From the NCBI GenBank assembly GCA_947462495.1, contig CANHOY010000058.1:1-8775 (forward strand): a DNA stretch of 8,775 nt, given 5' to 3'. Positions 1-6,376 of the stretch are shown piece by piece. The notes beneath the pieces are model-generated. The model was not told the origin of the DNA, ran no database searches, and was given only the letters and a program-made list of their open reading frames with translations. The first letter of the stretch is position 1, and each line of letters opens with the position of its first letter. The translations under genes were made by a program, and so were the position numbers. This DNA comes from Bacteroidota bacterium. GTDB taxonomy: Bacteria > Bacteroidota > Bacteroidia > Chitinophagales > Chitinophagaceae.

Positions 1-993
1 CTTTTCCCACAATGAATTTACATAATCGGTTTTCCCTTTAGGAAGGGTAAATTGAATAATAGTTAATACTTTATTTTGAGCATCAAAACTAGCCACAGTG
101 GCCAATGATCTTAAAGGAGAAATGCCAATTTTAGATCTTTGTTTTGCATTGGCTTTAAATAATAAATAGCCATCTTTTACTTTTAAACGTGTTTGATTTA
201 ATTTACCAAAGTAATCATCCGTAACTATTTTTCCTAGAACAGCGGAGTCGCCTTTTTTAAAGGGAACAAAAACAGTTGTTTGATCATTGGCTTGAAGCAT
301 GCCTAAAATCCAAATAGATAAAAGGCCTGATTTTTTTGACCAGCTTGATTTACCAATATTAGTTACAGTATTTTCTGATTCAAAGCCAATAGCTTTAACA
401 GAAGCGCCCATCCACCCACCTATAAATTTATTTACGGCCGCTCTATTTAATAATTTTATTTTTCTGTTGACTGCTATATCAAAATTAGTACCTGAGTAAT
501 TGGTTAAATGTATATTTTTTTTGAAATGAGCATTTGTTTTTGATTGATAGATCAAATCAAAACTTTCTACATCAATACTAGGGGGCACCAACCAATTGTC
601 AAATACAAAAGTGGAATTAGGTTTAAAATAAATGGAGAACTGTCCCCCTTCAGGACCCAACCAAAATCTATCTTCTCCTCCATAGGCGCTAAAATGAGGT
701 GTATTTTTTTGTGAAGCAATTAAATCATGATTGATCCAACCAAAACTTAATCCTTGATCACCTTCGGCGGTACTCGTCATCACACGACCCTGGTATTGAG
801 GCAATACAATTAATTTTGCATCCCCATCACCCAATACCACTAAATCCTTATGGTATTTTTTTAAAAAATTTAGGTCGTATTGGAAAGTCCCCTTTCCCTG
901 TTCGGAAGTTTTATTGGATGATTGAGCCAATAGGGATGGAGCACCCATGGTGAATGCCAAAACTAAAATCAATAAATACTTTTCTTTTTTCAT
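1..993 (-). CDS. Secreted DUF6786 family protein (3' end beyond the window)
   Basis: An open frame of 331 codons starts at the ATG in 991-993 and has no stop before the left edge, so the C-terminus is missing. From memory the DUF6786 family is about 400 residues long, so perhaps three quarters is present. Residues 1-23 form a Sec signal peptide: a KKEK basic start, a hydrophobic stretch at 7-22, and likely cleavage after SLLA before QSS, which places the protein in the periplasm or outside. Marked segments are YQGRVMTSTAEGDQG (67-81), FGWINHD (84-90) and GGEDRFWLGPEGGQFS (105-120), followed by alternating beta-like segments. These resemble DUF6786 proteins of Bacteroidota, whose function is not known to me. 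The glycine-rich GGED..W.GPEGG block recalls galactose-mutarotase-fold sugar-binding proteins, but that is only a resemblance. It is the last visible gene of the minus-strand unit, 11 bp after the FKBP stop. The start is preceded by an A/T-only spacer, as usual in this phylum. Confidence 0.8.
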   Translation of the reverse strand, partial: MKKEKYLLILVLAFTMGAPSLLAQSSNKTSEQGKGTFQYDLNFLKKYHKDLVVLGDGDAKLIVLPQYQGRVMTSTAEGDQGLSFGWINHDLIASQKNTPHFSAYGGEDRFWLGPEGGQFSIYFKPNSTFVFDNWLVPPSIDVESFDLIYQSKTNAHFKKNIHLTNYSGTNFDIAVNRKIKLLNRAAVNKFIGGWMGASVKAIGFESENTVTNIGKSSWSKKSGLLSIWILGMLQANDQTTVFVPFKKGDSAVLGKIVTDDYFGKLNQTRLKVKDGYLLFKANAKQRSKIGISPLRSLATVASFDAQNKVLTIIQFTLPKGKTDYVNSLWEK

Positions 994-1004
994 AATATAT
1001 AAAT

Positions 1005-1496
1005 TTAACAACAACCGGGTTGATTACTACATACTCTTATTTCCTGTTCGGTTCTGCCCCATTTAATTTCGTTACTAGTAGCCTCTCTAATAGAGGCAAT
1101 ATATATTTTATAATGTAACTGTTCTCCCGCCAATGGATGATTGGCGTCCACTAAAATATGGCTATCATTTTTTTGTAACAATCTTGCCTCAGAACCTCCT
1201 GGAACTTGAATTATACTATCTATTACAAAAGTTTCTAGGTTATTAAACAAATGATTATCCAATGCATAAATTAATTTTTCATTTTTTATTCCATAAGCAT
1301 TAGAAGGCTCTAAAATTACTTCCACTTCATCACCTACTTGATGCCCTTCAATGGCCTTGGCAACTAAGGGGAAAATAGAAAAACTACCCAGTACAAATTC
1401 TTCAGGCTCGTAAGCAAGAGTAGAATATACCATTTCATTATTTTCAGTGGAGATAGTATAGTGAATACCTACTACTTTATTTTTTGTTACCTGCAT
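1005..1496 (-). CDS. SlyD-like FKBP-type peptidyl-prolyl isomerase / chaperone
   Basis: The 163-residue protein has the SlyD layout. The FKBP half begins with VVGIHYT (8-14) and continues through AIEGHQVGDEVEV (48-60) and NAYG (66-69). It is interrupted by an insert-in-flap chaperone domain at roughly 70-125. It closes with the family hallmark VDANHPLAG (116-124), a beta strand and IREATSNEIKWG (136-147). SlyD-type proteins isomerise prolyl bonds and hold folding intermediates. No signal peptide is visible, so it should be cytoplasmic. Two oddities: the Asp usually found in the first FKBP loop (VDES in E. coli SlyD) is Tyr24 here, and the usual I-x-GLE segment reads IFPLVAKAIEG, so isomerase activity may be weak. 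The tail CSNQPGCC (156-163) is a very short cysteine-rich end in the place of SlyD's long metal-binding tail. The ATG follows the TAG of the GH116 gene by one base, so the two are probably translationally coupled. Confidence 0.88.
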   Translation of the reverse strand: MQVTKNKVVGIHYTISTENNEMVYSTLAYEPEEFVLGSFSIFPLVAKAIEGHQVGDEVEVILEPSNAYGIKNEKLIYALDNHLFNNLETFVIDSIIQVPGGSEARLLQKNDSHILVDANHPLAGEQLHYKIYIASIREATSNEIKWGRTEQEIRVCSNQPGCC

Positions 1497-1497
1497 A

Positions 1498-4164
1498 CTA
1501 TACTAATTTAACTTCTAAATGTTGGCCCGTTTTTATTTCAATAGTTTGATTAAAACTAATTATATAACTATTCTCTTGCTTGTGCATGGTTGATTGAATT
1601 AGTTTCCCATTGATTAGCACTGAAACCTTGGTACTATTTACCGTAGCATCAAAAGAAAAAGTATTTAAGAGCAGAACACCATATTTTACCTGTAAGGACG
1701 CGGAAAATAAATTTTCATTGGAGCTTTGTTCATAAGATCCCCATGCAGTGGCTGATGTAAAAGGTAGCTTGCATTTTTCTGGATTTAATTTAGGAGCGAA
1801 ACGAATATTTCCTTTAGGACCATCATAGTCAAAGCCGCAAGCGGTAATGAATGTTCCATAACTAGCCATTGCTCTTGCATAGTGATCGCTGCATTCAATT
1901 TCATTAAATGGATTGCGTTTTTGGGCATGGTATCTGTCATGAATCATTCTTGTTAATACAAGCGACTCTTCTACCATCCCTTCTGCCATCATATGCGCTG
2001 CCACTTGATGTTCAAACCCACTCATACACTCATGAAAATAACCAAGTTGCCAAGTTTCATTTTTACCATAAGGTTTTTCTTCATTGTTTGGATTGGTATT
2101 CATCACCATGCCCCCTTCTCCAGCTAATGCATAAGGTCTCCATCCTCTTCTCTCTTTTATATAAGGTCCTACATCGGGCGTGAAATTATATTTCCACAAC
2201 GACTTGAGCGCTGAAATTGTTTTTTCTTTATTTATAATTCTGCCTAATCCAACCTGATGCGCCCAACTTTGACCATACACTTGATCTATATGACAAGTAT
2301 TGTAAGAACCCAATTTTTCTTTTCCTTTGATAGCATCTGCTTGATGTATAAAATATTCACCGTTAAAAAGTTGTTGTTCCATATTTTTAGAACCCTTCGC
2401 AACATAATTGGCACATAAACTTGCAAATGCAGTATCTCCCATTTCAATGGCCATGATTTCACCCGCTTTTACCGCTGCTATACATAAACCTACGAGCCAA
2501 GCAATTTCTCCATCCCAAACAGCGTCTAATGTATTTTCAATGGGCGTATCTTCCATGCCGTCTTTATTCTTATCTTGATTCATTACCCAGGTAGTCGCTA
2601 ATTTTATCTTATCCCAATTCTTTTGTAAGAATTTATGATCGGGTGACATTTTATGTTCTCTAAGAATTCTTAATATAGTACCAGCTTGACCATCTATTGC
2701 AGCTGTTTTTACTACTTCTCCTCTGTACCAAATCATACCATCCGGCATTAGAGACATACCTAAATCAATTTGTTCGCGTGTAGCTCTTTCTATACCAGGA
2801 AAAATACGACCCATGGCTTGTGCGTATTGCCAAACATGCATACATGTGCCTTCGCAACAACCCACTCCTTCCCAAGCATAAAAGCGGCCCGATTCAAAAC
2901 GATGGGCAGTGGTAGTTGATAAAGTAGAAATATTTAAAAAAGTTCTTTCTAAAAACCACCAAGGGAGTGTTGAATCATACCAGACATCTTTCCATAAAGA
3001 AGTTTGTGTGCTAAGCTTTGAAAAATTAGTATGCACATATTTAAGTACTTCAGTTGCATTTTTAAATTGGTTATTGTAAAAACGCCCCTTGTCTTTTATA
3101 GAAGCATGTAAACTTAAATTACTAAAATGCCATCCTATAGCAAATGAGGCTTTACTATTTTGGCCTCCTTTTATAGATAATGTTGAGCATACTGCGTTCA
3201 TTAAGGGGCCTTCTGAAATTTTCTTTTCTGTAGCTTGATCATTTTTAATAGTGAAGGATGCTGGAGTAATGGGTAAAACAAAAGAACTGTTACCCCAAGA
3301 GTGATCATTCATTGAAGCGATGGCCATGGTGCCATAATCGGGTTGTATAGATTGATCCTTATTACCATTGTCTTTAATCGTACTTGTTAAAATGGTAGCA
3401 CTATGGTACTGCTGAAAATGATTGATTCTACTATCCTCTAATTTTGCGTTTTTGATAGATACTTTATTTTCTAACCAGCCTAGAATGGAGATACTGATGT
3501 CAGTTTTATTATTATTCTTAATTGAAAATGAATAAATCGTACAAGGGAGTCCAGAATTGTTTTCATCTAAAGGAATGAAAGGAGAAAAAACATCCGCTGT
3601 AATATCTATACCTAAGCTATGATCTATAAAATGAATTTTAGCCATTGGGTAAGTGGCTTCAAATACAATCTCCTCCCAATCTTCGGCCTCCATCTTTTTT
3701 ATAATGGTTTTTCCACTCTTTATAATTTTAAAAGCAAAGCCTTGCTCTAATGGTCTTATGTTTTTTGCAGGTTGAACATAAGCAGACCCATCACGGGGTC
3801 TAATTTTTTTTCCAATATGCACATCCGTTTCCCAATCTATAGTTTTAGGATCTATACCTTCTTGATTTTCATTAAAAATATCCCATAGCCAAAGACGGCC
3901 ATCACCCCCTACATAAACGGTCCCTGTAAAAATACCGCCCACGGGCATCCCAATATATTGTAATTCATTTTTTGTCTTTTTATATGAAGTAACAAAACCT
4001 CGATGGTACAATGATTTTAACCATTGTGGATCTAGCTTTTTATCAAATGGAATATTATGCAATAAAGGAGAGGGTACAAAGGGTCCTGCGATTGCCTTGG
4101 CAGGGTTATAGTAAATACCAGCCGCTAATAAACTTGTGTTTTGTAAAAATTTTCTTCTTTCCAT
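1498..4164 (-). CDS. Exported family GH116 glycoside hydrolase (GBA2-like, beta-glucosidase/beta-xylosidase type)
   Basis: The 888-residue protein opens with a twin-arginine signal, ERRKFLQ at 2-8, then a short hydrophobic stretch and a likely cleavage site after AIA (24-26). It should therefore be exported already folded by Tat. The GH116 N-terminal beta-sandwich spans about 65-385 and begins with GMPVGGIFTGTVYVGGDGR (72-90) and LWDIFNE (93-99). The catalytic (alpha/alpha)6 barrel covers about 390-800, with WEGVGCCEGTCMHVW (431-445), PIENTLDAVWDGEIAW (541-556) and CHIDQVYGQSWAHQ (624-637). A beta-rich tail follows. By alignment from memory with human GBA2 and bacterial GH116 enzymes, Glu432 is the likely nucleophile and Asp547 the acid/base. 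The family uses a retaining mechanism on beta-linked glucose, xylose, N-acetylglucosamine or glucosylceramide; the substrate here cannot be told from sequence. It is the first gene of the minus-strand unit and lies divergent to the sugar oxidation operon. The start is fixed by the Tat motif, which begins at residue 2. Confidence 0.87.
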   Translation of the reverse strand: MERRKFLQNTSLLAAGIYYNPAKAIAGPFVPSPLLHNIPFDKKLDPQWLKSLYHRGFVTSYKKTKNELQYIGMPVGGIFTGTVYVGGDGRLWLWDIFNENQEGIDPKTIDWETDVHIGKKIRPRDGSAYVQPAKNIRPLEQGFAFKIIKSGKTIIKKMEAEDWEEIVFEATYPMAKIHFIDHSLGIDITADVFSPFIPLDENNSGLPCTIYSFSIKNNNKTDISISILGWLENKVSIKNAKLEDSRINHFQQYHSATILTSTIKDNGNKDQSIQPDYGTMAIASMNDHSWGNSSFVLPITPASFTIKNDQATEKKISEGPLMNAVCSTLSIKGGQNSKASFAIGWHFSNLSLHASIKDKGRFYNNQFKNATEVLKYVHTNFSKLSTQTSLWKDVWYDSTLPWWFLERTFLNISTLSTTTAHRFESGRFYAWEGVGCCEGTCMHVWQYAQAMGRIFPGIERATREQIDLGMSLMPDGMIWYRGEVVKTAAIDGQAGTILRILREHKMSPDHKFLQKNWDKIKLATTWVMNQDKNKDGMEDTPIENTLDAVWDGEIAWLVGLCIAAVKAGEIMAIEMGDTAFASLCANYVAKGSKNMEQQLFNGEYFIHQADAIKGKEKLGSYNTCHIDQVYGQSWAHQVGLGRIINKEKTISALKSLWKYNFTPDVGPYIKERRGWRPYALAGEGGMVMNTNPNNEEKPYGKNETWQLGYFHECMSGFEHQVAAHMMAEGMVEESLVLTRMIHDRYHAQKRNPFNEIECSDHYARAMASYGTFITACGFDYDGPKGNIRFAPKLNPEKCKLPFTSATAWGSYEQSSNENLFSASLQVKYGVLLLNTFSFDATVNSTKVSVLINGKLIQSTMHKQENSYIISFNQTIEIKTGQHLEVKLV

Positions 4165-4205
4165 ATAGTAAGGGGTATTCGTTTTTTGTACTGCTTAAAG
4201 TTAAA

Positions 4206-4239
4206 GCAACTAAGGTTACCATAGGGCAGAATTAGTTGC
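4206..4239. repeat. 8-bp inverted repeat (possible operator or leader hairpin)
   Basis: GCAACTAA at 4206-4213 is matched exactly by its reverse complement TTAGTTGC at 4232-4239, with an 18-bp spacer. It lies 42 bp or more upstream of the GH116 start and would fall inside that gene's 5' leader if the minus-strand box at 4314-4321 is used. It could be the binding site of a dimeric regulator or a weak hairpin. The arms are short, so chance cannot be excluded. Confidence 0.35.
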
Positions 4240-4313
4240 CTAAATTCATCTCCATTTGCCCTGTTTCTCTCCTAAATGCTAATAAATTGTTAGGTGGGGG
4301 TCGGCGATTAATC

Positions 4314-4321
4314 CAAAAGTA
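4314..4321 (-). promoter_or_regulatory. Candidate -7 box for the GH116-FKBP-DUF6786 unit
   Basis: Read on the minus strand the sequence is TACTTTTG, a full match to the Bacteroidota -7 consensus TAnnTTTG. A TTTG that could serve as the -33 element lies at 4347-4350 on the same strand, but the 25-bp spacing is longer than usual. If used, the leader to the GH116 start would be about 140 nt and would include the inverted repeat at 4206-4239. Confidence 0.35.
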
Positions 4322-4362
4322 AATTTGTATTTTAGGGTAGGTGCTTCAAAATAAAAATCCTT

Positions 4363-4370
4363 TATATTTG
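4363..4370 (+). promoter_or_regulatory. Candidate -7 box for the AKR operon
   Basis: TATATTTG is a full match to the Bacteroidota -7 consensus TAnnTTTG and lies 33 bp before the AKR start codon, which would leave a leader of under 30 nt. No good TTG/TTTG -33 element lies at the usual distance. A second full match, TAAATTTG at 4320-4327, is an alternative and overlaps the minus-strand box by two bases. Confidence 0.4.
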
Positions 4371-4403
4371 TTTGGACTCTTTTAAACTCCTTGAAAATCA
4401 ATA

Positions 4404-5345
4404 ATGGAATACCGTAAATTAGGCAAGACAAATGAGCTCATCTCCATTTTAGGATTTGGTGCCTCTCCACTTGGGAATGTTTTTGATGTGCGTGATGAGC
4501 AAGAAGGAATAGATACCGTTCATTATGCGATTGATCACGGCGTTAATTTTTTTGATGTTTCACCTTTTTATGGCATTACACTAGCCGAAACAAGGTTAGG
4601 TAAAGCGCTGTTTGGAAAAAGGAAAGATATTTTTTTGGCTACTAAATGCGGCCGCTATGATGTGCATTCTTTTGATTTTTCTGCCAAGCGAATTATGTCT
4701 AGTATTGATGAATCCCTGCAAAGATTACAAACCGATTATATTGATTTATTTCAATTGCATGATATTGAATTTGTAAGCAAAGAACAAATCTTGAATGAAG
4801 CCATGCCAGCGATAGAAAAAATTAAAGCATCGGGGAAAGCAAGATTTATTGGAATTTCGGGTTTGCCCGTAAGGTATTTAGCATCAATAGCGAGGCAAGT
4901 AGAATTGGATACAGTTTTATCTTGGGCACATTATAATTTACTACAAGACGAAATAAATGATGAATTAGTGCCTTTGTCAAAAGAAAAAAATTTTGGGTTG
5001 ATGAATGCAGCTCCGCTCCTACAAAGGGTCTTATCCGATGCCACTGTTCCTGAGTGGCACAATGCACCCAAAGAAATGTTGGCGGTACAACCCGCTTTAT
5101 TACAAATTTGTAAAAAATATGGTGTTCGTTTAAGTGATGTAGCCATGCGCTATGCGATGGATCATCCAGGGATTACAACTACCATTGTTGGAATGAATAG
5201 TTTAACTAATATTCAACAAAATTTAGCTGCTATAGATTTTAAAATTCCTACAGGTATTTTAGAAGAGATGGATGTAGTAATTGCACCTGTTAAAAATTTA
5301 ATGTGGTTTGAAGGGCAACCCGAAAATAATATACCACGTTCTTAA
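4404..5345 (+). CDS. Aldo/keto reductase, L-galactose dehydrogenase-like
   Basis: The 313-residue protein is a complete single-domain AKR (TIM barrel, NAD(P)-dependent, cytoplasmic). The catalytic tetrad is visible as Asp51 and Tyr56 (FFDVSPFYG), Lys81 (ATKCGRY) and His119 (QLHDIEF). The cofactor phosphate/adenine segment is VGMNSLTNIQQN (262-273). Several blocks are, from memory, strikingly like plant L-galactose dehydrogenase: GFGASPLGNVF (17-27), ATKCGRY with FDFSA shortly after, IDESLQRLQTDYID (101-114), PEWH (216-219) and the C-terminal PVKNLMW (295-301). That enzyme oxidises C1 of L-galactose to the aldonolactone. L-fucose (6-deoxy-L-galactose) or another L-sugar is a possible substrate, since close relatives act on those. 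It is the first gene of a four-gene operon, with the Zn-ADH following after 8 bp. The ATG is preceded by A/T-rich sequence with no Shine-Dalgarno motif. Confidence 0.88.
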   Translation: MEYRKLGKTNELISILGFGASPLGNVFDVRDEQEGIDTVHYAIDHGVNFFDVSPFYGITLAETRLGKALFGKRKDIFLATKCGRYDVHSFDFSAKRIMSSIDESLQRLQTDYIDLFQLHDIEFVSKEQILNEAMPAIEKIKASGKARFIGISGLPVRYLASIARQVELDTVLSWAHYNLLQDEINDELVPLSKEKNFGLMNAAPLLQRVLSDATVPEWHNAPKEMLAVQPALLQICKKYGVRLSDVAMRYAMDHPGITTTIVGMNSLTNIQQNLAAIDFKIPTGILEEMDVVIAPVKNLMWFEGQPENNIPRS

Positions 5346-5353
5346 TATAAATT

Positions 5354-6373
5354 ATGAAGGCATTATTTTTAACGGCCATTGGCCAAACGGAGCTTCGCGA
5401 AATTGAAAAACCCATTCCTGGTCCTGAAGAAGTATTATTAAAAATTGGAATGGTCGGATTTTGTGGTGGAGATTTAAATGGATTCAAAGGACTTTTTGAA
5501 TTACAAGAATATCCAAATGTTTTAGGCCATGAAGTAGGAGGAACTATTGAAGAGATGGGCACTAAAGTACCCACTACCTTTAATATTGGAAATAAGGTTA
5601 CAGTGTATCCCTATTTAAATTGCGGAAAATGTATTTCCTGCAGAAAGGGTCGGAGGAATGCCTGTCAAGATAATAAAACCATGGGGGTAAGACGTCCTGG
5701 GGCAATGACCCATTACATTACCATTCATTGGAAAGATTTATTTGTTTCTTCCCAACTTTCTTTGAAAGAGTTGGCGTTGGTAGAGCCTTTGACAGTAGGT
5801 TTTCATGCAGCTGCACGTGGCAGGATAAGTAGTCAAGACCGAGTAGCAGTAATCGGTTGCGGCATTGTGGGTATGGGTGCCATTGCCTCAGCAGTCAATA
5901 GGGGTGCTGAAGTAATAGCGATTGATATAGATGATTCCAAAATGGAGATAGCAAAAAAAATAGGCGTAGCGCATACTATTAATACCAGCAAAGAAAATTT
6001 ACATGAAGCATTAATGCGCATCACCCATGGTGATGGCCCTGATGTAATTATTGAAGCGGTAGGAAATGCAATTACTTATCGAGCAGCAGTAGAGGAAGTG
6101 GCGTATACGGGTAGAGTGGTTTGTATAGGCTATGCAAAATCGCTAGTAGAATTTAATACAGGTCTTTTTGTTCGCAAAGAAATTGAAATTGTAGGATCCA
6201 GAAATTGTACAGATGAATTTCCGGAAGTAATTGCTTATTTAGAAGCAGGTAAATTTCCTGTACAAGAAGTTATTTCAAAAGTAGTTTCACTCGAAAATGC
6301 AGGAGCTGCATTGGCAGGTTGGGCAAAAGATGCAAAAGGAATTACAAAAATCATGGTTGATTTTAATTTATAA
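5354..6373 (+). CDS. Zinc-dependent alcohol dehydrogenase (MDR), candidate L-galactonate 5-dehydrogenase
   Basis: The 339-residue protein is a full-length medium-chain dehydrogenase. Catalytic zinc ligands are visible as Cys37 (GFCGGD), His59-Glu60 (LGHE) and Glu144 (LVEPL). The structural zinc lobe is intact with Cys90, Cys93, Cys96 and Cys104. The Rossmann motif is GCGIVG (168-173), and Asp191 at the end of the second strand favours NAD over NADP. The family (threonine, sorbitol, idonate and galactonate dehydrogenases) oxidises secondary alcohols of polyols or aldonates. Beside an L-galactose dehydrogenase-like AKR, the best-supported guess is oxidation of the resulting aldonate at C5, as with L-galactonate to D-tagaturonate; IolM-type oxidation of keto-inositol is the alternative because an IolO-like gene follows. 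The ATG lies 8 bp after the AKR stop, and the epimerase starts 3 bp after this stop. The family is certain; the substrate is inferred from neighbours. Confidence 0.85.
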   Translation: MKALFLTAIGQTELREIEKPIPGPEEVLLKIGMVGFCGGDLNGFKGLFELQEYPNVLGHEVGGTIEEMGTKVPTTFNIGNKVTVYPYLNCGKCISCRKGRRNACQDNKTMGVRRPGAMTHYITIHWKDLFVSSQLSLKELALVEPLTVGFHAAARGRISSQDRVAVIGCGIVGMGAIASAVNRGAEVIAIDIDDSKMEIAKKIGVAHTINTSKENLHEALMRITHGDGPDVIIEAVGNAITYRAAVEEVAYTGRVVCIGYAKSLVEFNTGLFVRKEIEIVGSRNCTDEFPEVIAYLEAGKFPVQEVISKVVSLENAGAALAGWAKDAKGITKIMVDFNL

Positions 6374-6376
6374 AAT

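Larger units (their letters stand above)
4165..4403. promoter_or_regulatory. Divergent intergenic control region
   Basis: This 239-bp gap separates the start of the GH116 unit (minus) from the start of the AKR operon (plus), so it must carry the promoters of both. It contains three TAnnTTTG-type -7 boxes, two on the plus strand (4320-4327 and 4363-4370) and one on the minus strand (4314-4321). It also holds an inverted repeat at 4206-4239 and four copies of CCTAA/TTAGG. No convincing small ORF or structured RNA is seen. The arrangement suggests that both units respond to the same signal, but no regulator gene lies in the window. Confidence 0.7.

Noticed and set aside
299..499. 66-codon plus-strand ORF
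   Set aside because: It lies wholly inside the DUF6786 coding sequence on the other strand and shows no family motif.
1908..2183. 91-codon plus-strand ORF
   Set aside because: It is antisense to the conserved GH116 catalytic domain, and its composition (Leu/Ser/His-rich) is typical of a shadow frame.
4011..4235. 74-codon plus-strand ORF reaching into the divergent intergenic region
   Set aside because: Most of it is antisense to the Tat signal and N-terminus of GH116, and the remainder has no recognisable motif.
4271..4294. CCTAA-N14-TTAGG as a separate inverted repeat or operator
   Set aside because: The arms are only 5 bp, too short to support an individual site. It is mentioned only as part of the motif cluster.
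4846..5574. Three minus-strand ORFs (4846-5067, 4931-5146, 5290-5574)
   Set aside because: All lie antisense to the AKR and Zn-ADH genes, whose catalytic residues are intact. They overlap one another and have no recognisable features.
5833..6024. 63-codon minus-strand ORF with a hydrophobic stretch
   Set aside because: It is antisense to the Rossmann fold of the Zn-ADH, and the hydrophobicity is a by-product of the opposite strand.
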